A stretch of DNA of 64,000 bases from Shinella sp. H4-D48 (GTDB taxonomy: Bacteria > Pseudomonadota > Alphaproteobacteria > Rhizobiales > Rhizobiaceae), in assembly GCF_022637395.1 (NCBI RefSeq), contig NZ_CP093338.1, forward strand, positions 186,001-250,000, given 5' to 3'. Numbering within the stretch: the first letter of the stretch is position 1; every line of letters begins with the position of its first letter. The notes under the pieces are model-generated. The model saw only the letters and a list, made by a program, of their open reading frames with translations. It did not search any database and had not been told where the DNA came from. Of this stretch, positions 8,591 to 20,400 are shown piece after piece. The translations under genes and the position numbers were made by a program.

Positions 8591-9877
8591 TCAGGCTGCG
8601 CGCTCGCGCCACCAGTCCTGCGCCTGAAGCTTCCAGTAAGTAAGTTGCGCCACCGCAAGCCCGGCCAGACCGCCGGCCCAGACGAGCCCGAAAGGCTCGT
8701 AGAGCCGGTAGCGATCACTTTCACCGAGAATCCCTTCGGCAATGACCTTGCCGCCGATCGCCGTGGTGTTGAGGCCGTGCCCGCCGAACGCTGTGCAATA
8801 CCAGACGCCCGGGCTCATGCGCCCGATCTGGGGCATCAGATGGCGGGCGTAAGACATGAGGCCCGACCAGGCGAGTTCCGTTTTAAGGCCGGCAAGCTGC
8901 GGATAGGTGCCGACCATCTCGGCGCGCAGTTCCTTGACAAGACCCGCCGTCGAGGCCGCGTGGGTGGTGATACGACCGCCCCAGAGCAGCCGTCGTCCAT
9001 CATCGATGACGCGGTAGTAATCCCCTGCCCTGCGGTTGTCACCGATAGCGTCGCGCGTGGCGATGGCCGAGGCGATCAGCTCCGGCGCCTCTTCGCTGAC
9101 CATGACGTAAGTCGCGATCGGCAGGAAGGAGCGTTTCAGCCTGGCGTTGAGCCCGCCCGTATAGCCGCCCGTCGTGAAGACAACGTGCGGCGCGAGCACC
9201 TCGCCGCCTGCAGTTTTGACCCGCTTTTGGGGCTTGGAAAGTTCCGTCGCCGTTGCCGGGGACTGTTCGAAGATCAGTCCGCCGAGGCGCTCGATTTCGC
9301 GTGCGAGCCCGCGCAGGTAGTTCAGCGGATGGATGTGAAAGGCGTTCGGATTGCGTAGCGCCTGAAAATAGCGATCCGACTTCAGGACCGCCCGCACGGC
9401 GTCGCGGTCCATATATTCGAGTTCATAGCCGTAGTGGCGGCGGCTGCGCTCGGCATAGGCCTTGAGACTGGCGGGATCATCGTAGCGCAGTACGCTCATG
9501 AGACCCGGCACGGGTTTGGCATCATCGATACCGAGCACCCGGATGTTATCGCGAACGAAATCCACGCCTTCGATGGACAGCAGGTGGAGCTTGTGCGCCG
9601 TATCCTTGCCCGCGATCCGGGCGATATCGTCACCGTCTGTCGCATAGCCGGCACTGACGAAGCCGCCATTGCGACCCGACGCGCCGAAGCCGACGCTTTC
9701 TGCCTCCAGCACCGTAACGCGCTTGCCGGCGCGGGCAAGCTGCAGGGCGGTCGACAGGCCGGCCAGGCCCCCACCGATGATGACCGCGTCGCACTCCACA
9801 ATGCCCGACAGGACCGGCCGCGTCGCACCGTCCGCCATTGTTCTCTTGTAATAGGTGTCCGGATAGGACATCGGCAT
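8591..9877 (-). CDS. FAD-dependent amine/amino-acid oxidoreductase (DadA/OrdL-like)
   Basis: A 428-residue flavoprotein. The dinucleotide-binding motif AVIIGGGLAGLSTALQLA occupies about residues 31-48, followed by SVGFGASGRNGGFVS, typical of the DAO/OrdL group. The C-terminal GGHGLNTTAIGGKVIAEGI closes the FAD site. Relatives oxidise D-amino acids, N-methylated amino acids or gamma-glutamyl-amines. The start at 9877 has AGGGG just upstream; a second ATG six bases later is also possible. It lies between binding protein and permease, so it probably acts on the imported compound or the amine released by deglycation. A hydrophobic segment near the C-terminus (LVWAGGLAGLAVAQL) could touch the membrane. 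Confidence 0.85.
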   Translation of the reverse strand: MPMSYPDTYYKRTMADGATRPVLSGIVECDAVIIGGGLAGLSTALQLARAGKRVTVLEAESVGFGASGRNGGFVSAGYATDGDDIARIAGKDTAHKLHLLSIEGVDFVRDNIRVLGIDDAKPVPGLMSVLRYDDPASLKAYAERSRRHYGYELEYMDRDAVRAVLKSDRYFQALRNPNAFHIHPLNYLRGLAREIERLGGLIFEQSPATATELSKPQKRVKTAGGEVLAPHVVFTTGGYTGGLNARLKRSFLPIATYVMVSEEAPELIASAIATRDAIGDNRRAGDYYRVIDDGRRLLWGGRITTHAASTAGLVKELRAEMVGTYPQLAGLKTELAWSGLMSYARHLMPQIGRMSPGVWYCTAFGGHGLNTTAIGGKVIAEGILGESDRYRLYEPFGLVWAGGLAGLAVAQLTYWKLQAQDWWRERAA

Positions 9878-9896
9878 GCTTCCCCTGGAATTAAAG

Positions 9897-9921
9897 GGCG
9901 CGGGCGAAGGACGCCCGCGCC
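9897..9921 (-). other. Intercistronic hairpin between binding protein and FAD enzyme genes
   Basis: A perfect ten-base stem, GGCGCGGGCG with CGCCCGCGCC around a five-base loop, lies between the binding-protein stop and the next gene. On the minus strand it is followed by CCTTTAATT, too weak for a strong terminator. It probably stabilises the binding-protein message or partly attenuates downstream genes. Confidence 0.6.
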
Positions 9922-9930
9922 GGCCTTGCC

Positions 9931-10758
9931 TCAGTCGGCGCTGTAGTCCTTGCCGTACCACTTGGTGGTCAGCTGGCCCAGCGTCCCGTCCTTCTTCATC
10001 TCCTCGATGATCCCGCCAACCTTTGCGGTCCATTCCGGATCGACCTTCTCCGCAATGACGACGAGCGGTTCGCGGAAAGCATATTCCCCTTCGAGTATTT
10101 TGACCGGATAACCGTTCTTGATGGCGTTCATCGCGGTCTGTTCCGGCGCGATGACGGCATCGAGGCGAACGCCGGCGCCCAGACGCAGATCATCGAAGGG
10201 CAGCATGGAATCGGCGAAGGTGCGGATCTCGCCCGGTTCGAGCTTGTATTCCACCGGCGGAAGGCCCGGCGCATCGATTTCCAGGCGGCGATTGATGAAG
10301 TCTTCAGAGGTCGTCGCAGTCTCGACGCCGATGACCTTTCCGTTGAGATCAGTCACGGACTTGGCGTCGCTGTCCTTGTGCACGACATAGACATAGGGGC
10401 TGTAGTAATAGATTCCGACAAAGTCGATGACCTGCGCGCGTGCCTTGGTGGGCGTGACCGAGCCGACGCCAAGGTCATAGCGGCCCTGCCAGCGGCCACC
10501 CGTCAATGTCTGCCAGTCTGGCGTATCGAAACTCACCTCGACACCGAGGCGCTTGGCAATTTCGCGCGACACGTCGATGTCGAAGCCGACCATCTCGTTA
10601 TTGTCGTCAAGGTAGCTCTGGGGCGGCCAGCCGCTGTTGGTGGCGACAACCATCGCCTTCTTTTCCATAACGCGGTCGAGCGTTTCACCGGCTTGTGCCG
10701 ATACCGCAGCCGCCATGAAAGCAGCGCCAACGGCAAATCGCATGAAGAGCGTTTTCAT
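9931..10758 (-). CDS. Periplasmic amino-acid-type ABC substrate-binding protein
   Basis: A 275-residue family-3 solute-binding protein. The first 23 residues (MKTLFMRFAVGAAFMAAAVSAQA) form a signal peptide with an AQA cleavage site. Mature sequence features are MVVATNSGWPPQSY, MVGFDIDVSREIAKRLG and YDLGVGSVTPTKAR, the ligand-binding lobes of polar amino-acid binding proteins. It is first in the minus-strand unit with the FAD enzyme and permease, and its upstream region carries the third copy of the locus palindrome. This ties it to the deglycase and kinase. The ligand may be a fructosyl-amino acid or related Amadori opine, by inference. Confidence 0.9.
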   Translation of the reverse strand: MKTLFMRFAVGAAFMAAAVSAQAGETLDRVMEKKAMVVATNSGWPPQSYLDDNNEMVGFDIDVSREIAKRLGVEVSFDTPDWQTLTGGRWQGRYDLGVGSVTPTKARAQVIDFVGIYYYSPYVYVVHKDSDAKSVTDLNGKVIGVETATTSEDFINRRLEIDAPGLPPVEYKLEPGEIRTFADSMLPFDDLRLGAGVRLDAVIAPEQTAMNAIKNGYPVKILEGEYAFREPLVVIAEKVDPEWTAKVGGIIEEMKKDGTLGQLTTKWYGKDYSAD

Positions 10759-10805
10759 ATGGTCCTCCTATGATGGGTCAGCCTTGATCCCCATTATTAT
10801 GTAAG

Positions 10806-10816
10806 ATGTCTGACAA
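10806..10816. promoter_or_regulatory. Candidate GntR/HutC operator 3
   Basis: ATGTCTGACAA matches operator 1 in ten of eleven bases and lies 47 bases upstream of the binding-protein start. A further TCTGTCAG half-site follows ten bases away. This links the distant minus-strand transport unit to the regulator at 4763-5494. Confidence 0.58.
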
Positions 10817-11099
10817 CGAAATCTGTCAGCGCAAAGCTTCCAGTGTCAAGGGCGAAGCGACGGAGACCTCATGAAACAATAAGATCACGTCATAGGCTAT
10901 GGTGATGGCGGAAAACGGGGCATTGTTGGGGATTGGCATTAGACCGTAACAGCAGTTCGCTTTCAAAACGTGCTGAAAGGGGTGAAATTTTCCCGGCGCG
11001 GGCTGATTGTGGCGTCGCTCGCTCCGCAATACCGTTTTTCGAGCAGGTTTATTTGCGCAACCGTACCCGATTCGCCAGATCAGACCTTCCTTGCCGATG

Positions 11100-11205
11100 A
11101 TCAAAACCGTAGTGGGAGTTACTCGCGTTCTCGCGAGCTTCCCCGCGTCACCGGGAGCCAAACCGTGGCGCTTGCTGCCCCGCTTCGTGCGGGGCTCTTT
11201 TTTTT
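11100..11205 (+). ncRNA. Candidate small regulatory RNA in a 446-base gene-free stretch
   Basis: The 10759-11204 interval lies between minus-strand genes, yet its plus strand ends in a strong intrinsic terminator. Upstream of this are a six-base-pair hairpin (CTCGCG 11122-11127 with CGCGAG 11132-11137, loop TTCT), flanked by GGGAG and CTTCCC that extend the pairing, and a smaller GCCA/TGGC stem. This succession fits a trans-acting sRNA ending at the terminator. The 5' end and promoter are not determined, and no known family was recognised. The rest of the interval holds only the operator and promoter region of the binding-protein gene. Confidence 0.45.
11177..11205 (+). terminator. Strong plus-strand intrinsic terminator
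   Basis: The stem GCCCCGC (11177-11183) with GCGGGGC (11189-11195), loop TTCGT, is followed by TC and eight T residues. No plus-strand protein gene precedes it, and the T run reaches the stop codon of the opposite-strand gene. Confidence 0.75.
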
Positions 11206-11510
11206 CAGGGCCCGGCCGCCGCGAGAAGACACTTAGCTGCTTCGCTGAGCGAAAAATGCGTACGCATCGTGCGACCGTCCTTCTTTTCGATATGTAGCAA
11301 TCCGCCGCGTTGTGCGAGACCGTTTACCGCGCGCAGCACCAACGCATGCTCAATGTCGAGCAGCCGCGCGAACGTGCGGCTGTCCCTTGCAATATTGGCG
11401 TGCGCGGCGACGAGAAGACCGGCCTCGAGCGCCGTCAGGCCACTATCTCTCTCCTGCAACTGCCCGACTGCCGTAAGGAAAGCGTCCGCGGCGGGTGCTG
11501 CGGCGCTCAC
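11205..11510 (-). CDS. Small winged-helix (MarR-like) protein coupled to the molybdoprotein
   Basis: A 101-residue protein whose start overlaps the stop of the YdeP-like gene by four bases (ATGA), implying translational coupling. Residues about 22-95 read as a MarR-type helix-turn-helix and wing: LTALEAGLLVAAHANIARDSRTFARLLDIEHALVLRAVNGLAQRGGLL, then HIEKKDGRTMRTHFSLSEAAKCLL. It may be a DNA-binding regulator or an accessory factor of the molybdoenzyme. It lacks the longer dimerisation helices of full MarR proteins. Function is unknown; the fold is inferred from the sequence pattern only. Confidence 0.7.
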   Translation of the reverse strand: MSAAAPAADAFLTAVGQLQERDSGLTALEAGLLVAAHANIARDSRTFARLLDIEHALVLRAVNGLAQRGGLLHIEKKDGRTMRTHFSLSEAAKCLLAAAGP

Positions 11511-13798
11511 GCGGCGCGCTTGCGGAACGTGACCATGATCGACTTGGAGGTCGGCGTATCGCTCTCCTCGCCGGCGCTGGCAAGTGGCACGAGCACGTTC
11601 AGTTCCGGGTAGTATCCGGCAATGCTGCCGCGCGGAATATCATAGGGCACGAAGCGGAAATCGGTGGCGACACGCTCAATACCGTCGTGATGGTCACCGA
11701 CCACATCCACGCGTTCGCCGGCTGCCGCGCCCATGGCCTTCAGGTCCTCCGGGTGAATGAAGATCACCTGACGCTCACCATAGACGCCGCGATAGCGATC
11801 ATCGAGGCCATAGACCGTGGTGTTGTACTGGTCGTGCGAGCGGAAGGTCTGCAGGGCATAGCGGCCGCCGCCGCGCTTGGCGCGCTGGTGCACCGTCTCC
11901 GACGGCAGCGGGCCGGCGAAAAACGTCGCCTTGCCGGCAGGCGTGCTCCACTCCCGGTGAGCCGCCGTGTTGCGCAGGTGAAAACCGCGCGGTTTGCGCA
12001 GACGCGTGTTGTAGTCCTCGAACCCCGGAATGGTCGCCTCGATGTGGTCGCGGATTCGGTCGTAATCGTCTGCGAGAGCCCGCCAATCGATGACGCCATT
12101 GCCGACGGTCGCAGCCGCGATGCCGGCGATGATCGCGACTTCCGATAGCAGGTGCGGCGAGGCCGGACGGTTGATGCCCGCCGAGCCATGCACCATGCTC
12201 ATGGAGTCCTCGACGCTGATCAGTTGCGACTGGCCGGCGGCATTCAGGTCCATTTCCGTGCGGCCAAGGCAGGGCAGGATGTAGGATACCTCACCCGGCA
12301 TCAGGTGCGAGTGGTTGGGTTTGGTGGCAATGTTCACCGTGAGCTTGAGGCCACTCAACGCCTTCTCGACAAGGGCGCTGTCGGGTGTCGCACGCGCGAA
12401 ATTGCCGCCGAGGCCGATAAACGCCTGCGCCGATCCATCCAGCATGGCTCCGATGGCCGACAGCACATTGTGCCCTTCCTTTCGCGGCACCGTAAAACCG
12501 AAATGCGCCTCCAGCGCATCAAGGAAAGCCTTCGGCGGCTTCTCGTTGATGCCGACGGTACGGTCGCCCTGCACATTGGAATGGCCGCGCACCGGGCAGA
12601 GGCCGGCACCAGGCCTGCCGATATTGCCGCGCAGGAACATGAAGTTGGAAATCTCGCGGATCGTCGCGACGGAATGCATGTGCTGCGTGATACCCATCGC
12701 CCAGGTGCAGATCACCCGGTCGGCCTTCATGTAGACCTCGGCCGCCCGTTCGATCTCGGCGCGCGTCAGGCCAGACTGATCCTCGATCTCGGCCCATTCC
12801 GTGGCATCGACGGCGGCACGGTAGGCGGCAAACTCGGCGCAGTGTTCGGCAAGGAAAGCGTGGTCGAGAACAGACGGACGACCGGTGGCAACCGCCGCAT
12901 CCTCGGCCGCCAGCACGACCTTCGCCATGCCGCGAACCGCGGCCATGTCGCCGCCGAGCTGCGGCTGGAAATAGTGGCTGGCGATATCCGTCGCGCCGCC
13001 CCGCAACATCTCGATTTTGTCCTGCGGATCGGAGAAGCGCTCGAGCCCGCGCTCGCGGATGGGATTGAAGACGACGATGTGCGCGCCACGCATGGCAGCA
13101 CGACGCAGGTCGCCAAGCATGCGGGGATGGTTGGTGCCGGGGTTCTGGCCGATCACGAAAATCGCGTCCGCGGCCTCAAAGTCCTCCAGCAGGACGGTCC
13201 CCTTACCAACGCCGATTGCCTGCTTGAGGGCGACGCCACTCGCCTCATGGCACATGTTCGAGCAATCAGGGAAGTTGTTGGTACCGTAGATGCGCACGAA
13301 AAGCTGATAGAGATAGGCCGCCTCGTTGCTGGCGCGGCCGGATGTGTAGAACTCGGCGCGATCCGGGCTGTCGAGCCCCTTGAGAATGCCGCCGATCTCC
13401 GCGAAAGCCTCGTCCCAGGCCACCGGCAGGTATCTGTCACTCGCTGCATCGTAGCGCATGGGATGCGTCAGACGCCCGTTTCGCTCCAGCTCGTAGTCAC
13501 TCAGCTTGCGAAGTTCGGCAACGGTGTTGGCGGCGAAGAAGGCCGGCGTCGCCCGCATTTCTGTCGATTCCCAAGCAACGGCCTTCACGCCATTCTCGCA
13601 GAACTCGAACGAGGAGCCGTGGGCTGGGTCGCCCCAGGCACAGCCTGGGCAGTCGAAGCCATCCGGCTGATTTGCCTTCAGCAAGGTGCGTGCGCCGGAG
13701 AGCGGTGCACCGCTCTCCAGTAGACGCTTGCCGCAACTCTTCAGCGCTCCCCAGCCACCCGCCGCGGAGGATTTCTTACCGATAAAGGGTGTGTCCAT
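11507..13798 (-). CDS. FdhF/YdeP-family molybdopterin oxidoreductase
   Basis: A 763-residue protein of the YdeP branch of the molybdopterin oxidoreductases. Near the N-terminus is DCPGCAWGDPAHG with few other cysteines, as in YdeP. NNFPDCSNMCHEASGVALKQ and FVIGQNPGTNHPRML belong to the catalytic and cofactor domains; the C-terminal part (about 640-750) is the molybdopterin-dinucleotide-binding domain. In E. coli, YdeP is linked to acid resistance, but its reaction is unknown; calling it formate dehydrogenase would overstate the case. There is no signal peptide, so it should be cytoplasmic. A small winged-helix gene is coupled to its 3' end. Confidence 0.88.
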   Translation of the reverse strand: MDTPFIGKKSSAAGGWGALKSCGKRLLESGAPLSGARTLLKANQPDGFDCPGCAWGDPAHGSSFEFCENGVKAVAWESTEMRATPAFFAANTVAELRKLSDYELERNGRLTHPMRYDAASDRYLPVAWDEAFAEIGGILKGLDSPDRAEFYTSGRASNEAAYLYQLFVRIYGTNNFPDCSNMCHEASGVALKQAIGVGKGTVLLEDFEAADAIFVIGQNPGTNHPRMLGDLRRAAMRGAHIVVFNPIRERGLERFSDPQDKIEMLRGGATDIASHYFQPQLGGDMAAVRGMAKVVLAAEDAAVATGRPSVLDHAFLAEHCAEFAAYRAAVDATEWAEIEDQSGLTRAEIERAAEVYMKADRVICTWAMGITQHMHSVATIREISNFMFLRGNIGRPGAGLCPVRGHSNVQGDRTVGINEKPPKAFLDALEAHFGFTVPRKEGHNVLSAIGAMLDGSAQAFIGLGGNFARATPDSALVEKALSGLKLTVNIATKPNHSHLMPGEVSYILPCLGRTEMDLNAAGQSQLISVEDSMSMVHGSAGINRPASPHLLSEVAIIAGIAAATVGNGVIDWRALADDYDRIRDHIEATIPGFEDYNTRLRKPRGFHLRNTAAHREWSTPAGKATFFAGPLPSETVHQRAKRGGGRYALQTFRSHDQYNTTVYGLDDRYRGVYGERQVIFIHPEDLKAMGAAAGERVDVVGDHHDGIERVATDFRFVPYDIPRGSIAGYYPELNVLVPLASAGEESDTPTSKSIMVTFRKRAA

Positions 13799-13938
13799 GA
13801 CCCCGATATTTGTGATCTGTCAGGAATGATCAAGGGGACGGTTCGTATGGCTTGATAGAGAACGTCTATCGAGCACAATGGAGAGCTTCGTGCGCGGCCG
13901 GACATGGCCGGCATCGGCCCGTCCGCCTTCCAAACAAA

Positions 13939-13965
13939 AACGCCGCGGAGGTTACCCGCGGCGTT
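13939..13965 (-). terminator. katG terminator
   Basis: The ten-base stem AACGCCGCGG with CCGCGGCGTT lies 21 bases past the katG stop and on the minus strand is followed by TTTGTTT. The rest of the 13799-13986 gap shows no gene and presumably holds the promoter of the YdeP-like gene. Confidence 0.8.
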
Positions 13966-13986
13966 TTCGATGCGACGATCGCTCGA

Positions 13987-16335
<2,349 letters not shown>

Positions 16336-16337
16336 TT

Positions 16338-17264
16338 ATGGCAAACCTGACCCTGAAACAGTTGCGTTATTTCGAGGCGTTGACCCGACACGGCCGATTT
16401 CGCCTTGCCGCCGATGCATGCGCGATTTCGCAGCCCGCCCTCTCCATGCAGATCCGGGAGCTGGAGGATCAGCTCGGCAACGAGCTTTTTGAACGGACAG
16501 CCCGCGATGCGAAACTGACGGCCTTCGGAGAAATCTTCGCCCACCGGGTACGAGATATCCTGCGCGCAGTGGACGAACTGGGCGAGCTTGCCCGGGCCGC
16601 ACGCACCCCGTTTCTCGCGCGTCTACGTATCGGCATCATCCCGACGGTGGCGCCCTATCTGTTACCGGTCGTCATCAATGAGATTAATCGTACTTTCGAG
16701 GGCATCCAGATCGATGTGCGAGAAACCCAGACTGCCCGTCTGATACAGGAACTGGCGCAGGGCGAGCTGGACATGGCCATCGTGGCGCTGCCAGTTTCGG
16801 AGCCCTCGCTGACGGAGTTCAAATTGTTCGACGAGGACTTCGTGCTCGTCCGGCGGCAGGAGGACGCGGGAAAACCTGTGCCCGAGCGGGATGCACTGCG
16901 GGAAATGCGGCTGCTGCTCTTGGAGGAAGGCCATTGCTTTCGCGAGCAAGCACTTTCTTTCTGCCGGATCGGTTCCGCACGTCCGCGTGAAGTCATGGAA
17001 GGCAGCTCTCTTTCCACGCTGGTCCAGATGGTGGGGGCAGGCATCGGCATCACCCTGATCCCCGAAATGGCCGTTCCGGTCGAAACACGGTCGGCACAGG
17101 TTTCCATTGCCCGCTTCCCCGCTCCTTCGCCATCACGCACCATCGGCATGATCTGGCGCAACGCGACCCCGCTTGCCCGCCAGCTCCGCCAGATTGCTGA
17201 TGTCATCCACGCCTGCACAGCGCCCATGCGCGAACGAGCAGAAGGCGGCACCGGCCGGCCTTAG
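16338..17264 (+). CDS. oxyR: Hydrogen peroxide sensor OxyR (LysR family)
   Basis: A 308-residue LysR-type regulator. The N-terminal helix-turn-helix is LTLKQLRYFEALTRHGRFRLAADACAISQPALSMQIRELE. Two cysteines at residues 200 and 209 (GHC-FREQALS-FC) match the redox pair C199/C208 of E. coli OxyR, which distinguishes it from generic LysR proteins. Peroxide-driven disulfide formation should switch on the divergent katG. The ATG has only a weak AAGAT-like ribosome site, overlapping the presumed operator. The pairing with katG is common in Rhizobiales. Confidence 0.95.
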   Translation: MANLTLKQLRYFEALTRHGRFRLAADACAISQPALSMQIRELEDQLGNELFERTARDAKLTAFGEIFAHRVRDILRAVDELGELARAARTPFLARLRIGIIPTVAPYLLPVVINEINRTFEGIQIDVRETQTARLIQELAQGELDMAIVALPVSEPSLTEFKLFDEDFVLVRRQEDAGKPVPERDALREMRLLLLEEGHCFREQALSFCRIGSARPREVMEGSSLSTLVQMVGAGIGITLIPEMAVPVETRSAQVSIARFPAPSPSRTIGMIWRNATPLARQLRQIADVIHACTAPMRERAEGGTGRP

Positions 17265-17424
17265 GTGATCGGGCAAAAGCGCCGGATTCTCAGGAAAGAC
17301 AATGGGCCGCACAGGCGGTCTGAAGGCAAAAAGACAGGCTCAGGCAAGCTCATCCGCGTATGGAAAAGCCTGCCTAGTTGTGGAATCGCGCGTTTTTTTC
17401 GCTATTATTTTCAGGGTTTTGCTC

Positions 17425-20400
17425 ATGACGTCGGTCGTTTCATCGCTCACCATCAACCAGATCCGGCAGCTGAAGCCGGAGGTGATCCGGGAGTGGACGA
17501 CGGAAGACGTGGCCTCGCTTTCCACAGGCCAGTTGGGCGCCCTCTCGTCCGCGCAAGTCGCCGCCCTGGAAGCGGAAGACATCGGCGTATTGGGAGCGCG
17601 TATCAGCGCGATCTCCCGCGGCGCTATTCTCGGCCTGTCGCTGGAACATATCGGCGTCCTCGAAAAATTTGCTATCGAAAGTCTGACGACCGGTCAGGTC
17701 GGCGCGCTGTCGACTGCCCAGCTCGGTGCATTGACGAGCGACCAGGCCGAGGCCCTGACGCCCGGCCAGATCAACATGCTGAGCGCCGCGCAGCTCGCCG
17801 CGCTTGGTCCCGAGGAAGTCGCGACCTTCTCCACCGAGGACATGGCGGCAATCAGCTATAAGTCGGTTCAGGGGCTCAGCCCCGCCGCAATCGCCGCGCT
17901 CTCCACCGACCAGATCGCATCGCTTGCACCGCTTTCGCTGGCCGGGCTCACATCCGCGCAGGCCGCGGCGCTCACTGCGGAGCAGATCGAGGCGCTTTCC
18001 ATCGAGCAGGTCGCCCTTCTGAAGCCCGCTCAGATCGCAGCACTCGGCCCGGACGCTATCCAGGCGTTCTCCGCCGAACAGATCGCCGCGCTCAACAACG
18101 GCGCGATCGGCGGCCTGACAACCGCACAGATCAAGCTTCTGGACACTGACCAGATAGAGGCCTTCACGACGGCACAGGTTCGGGCGCTCACTGCACAGCA
18201 GCTTGCCGCCATCGGTCCGGCCGGCATCGTCACCTTCTCCGCCGCCGACATGACCGCGATCTCGGCCAAGTCGATCAGCGGCTTGAGCCCTGGCATGATC
18301 GCCGCGCTGGACGGCGAGCAGATCGCGGCCCTTGACCCGAAAACCATTGCAGGCATGACGGCCGCTCAGGCCGCGGCGCTGACGCCTGAGCAGATTGGCG
18401 AATTCACACCCGCACAGGCCCGCGCGCTGACTGCAATCCACCTCGGGGCGTTTTCCGCCGATAGTCTCGCAGCGCTGTCGAGCGAAAGCATTGCCGCTCT
18501 GTCGAACCAGGCGATAAAGGGCATCAGCACGACCGCAATCGCGGGGCTCGCCGGTGAGGTCGCAACGCTGGTCGAGTCACTGAGTGCGAGCCAAGTCAGC
18601 GCGCTCGACGCAAAACAGATCACCGCCCTCGGCGCAGACGGTCTGCGCTGGTTCACCCCTGCTCAGATAACCGCCATAAGCCCGGCGGGCGTCAAGGGAC
18701 TGACCGCGGCCGAGATCGCCGAGCTCGATACCGATCAGGTCGCGGCGTTCACGCCGGGCCAGATCAAGCTCTTCGCATCCAGCCAGATCGCCGCGTTCGA
18801 CAGTCTTTCGATCGCCGCCTTCTCGCTGGAGGATATCGCGGCCATCGCCGGCAGTACCATCGGCGGTCTCAGCACCGATGCTATCGAAGGTCTGACGCCG
18901 GCGCAGATAGCAGCCCTCAGCCCGAAGGCCATTGCCGGTCTCACCGCCCAGCAAATCGCAGCATTCTCGCCTGAACAGGCCGCCGCTCTCACGCCCGCCC
19001 AAGTGAAGGCGATGACGCCGACCCAGGTCGGCGCGCTTTCGCCCGAAGCCGTCGCCGAGTTTTCCCCTGCCAAGATCGCAGCGATTCCGACCAACGCCAT
19101 CGGCAGCCTGAGTGCGGAAGCGCTCGAAGCCCTCGACGGCACCCAGATTGCAGCCATGACAGGTGCGCAGATTGCTGCGCTCAAACCCGCCCAGGTCGCT
19201 TCGCTCGATGTCGAGGTCCTTTCGCCGGCACAGATCCGTTTCATGACCGCGCAGCAACTCGCTGCGCTGAGTGCCGAAGCGCTGTCGACCTTCTCTGCCG
19301 AGGACATGGCCGCGATCACGAACAAGGCGATCAGCGGGATCAGCAGCGCTGCGATCGCCGGCCTGCCAGACGGTCACCTCGCCGCGCTCAGCACGGCAGC
19401 CCTCGCCAGCCTGACCACGACACAGATGCGTGGCGTCACAAGCGAACAGCTGCTGGCGCTCTCCACCGGACAGATCGCGGGTCTTAACGCGGGCCAGATC
19501 TCCGCCCTTTCGTCCAGCGCGCTGCTGGAACTGTCGCCCGCACAGTTCGGCGCCATCAGCGGGAAGGCGATCGCCGGCCTCTCCACGTCGGCGCTCGCTG
19601 CCCTTTCGACGGACCAGATCGCCGCGCTCAGTTCGGGCGTCATCGCCGGATTGTCGACACAACAGATCGCAGCCCTCAGCACCAGCCAGGTCGAGGCGCT
19701 CACGCCGACCCAGGTGCGCGCCCTGAATGCCAAGCAGCTCACCGCGCTCGGCTCGGCAGGCATCGCAACCTTCTCAACCGAGGATATCGCGGCGATCAAC
19801 GCGAAGGCCGTGCCCGGTCTCACCAGCACCGCCTTTGCCGAACTGACATCCAGCCAGCTCGCTGCCCTCACCACCGCTCAGATCGCCGCCCTGCTTCCCG
19901 CACAGATCAGCGGCGCCAGCGAAGGCTTCTTTGCCGGGCTCACGCCCGCGCAGGTCGCCGTCCTCGGCACGGGCATCATGGCCAGCCTCAAGCCCGAACA
20001 GATCGAGGCCATGACGACCGCGCAGGTCGAGGCGCTGACGCCGGTTCAGGTCCGCGTGCTGAGCTCCGCGCAACTTGCCGCACTCGGCTTCGCGGAACTC
20101 GCGACGTTCTCGACCGCCGATATCGCGGCGATCAGTAACAAGGCCATCTCGGGCCTGACACCCGGCGCGCTTGCCGGCCTTACCACGCCGCAGACCGCCG
20201 CGCTCAGCCGCGCCGCGCTTTCCGGCCTCACCGCCGAGCAGGTCGAAGCCCTGTCGACGGCCCAGATTGCCGCGCTCACGACCACGCAGATCGGGGGGCT
20301 TACCTCCACGCAGATCGCGGCACTCCAGATCGAGGACCTCCAGGCCCTGACCGCAGCGCAGGTCACGGCGATCAGCGGCAGCGCCCTCAAGGGGCTCGGC

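Noticed and set aside
11507-13798. Formate dehydrogenase alpha subunit
   Set aside because: The N-terminal CPGC pattern and other motifs fit the YdeP branch, no FdhB/FdhC-type partner genes are present, and no full four-cysteine iron-sulfur motif was seen.
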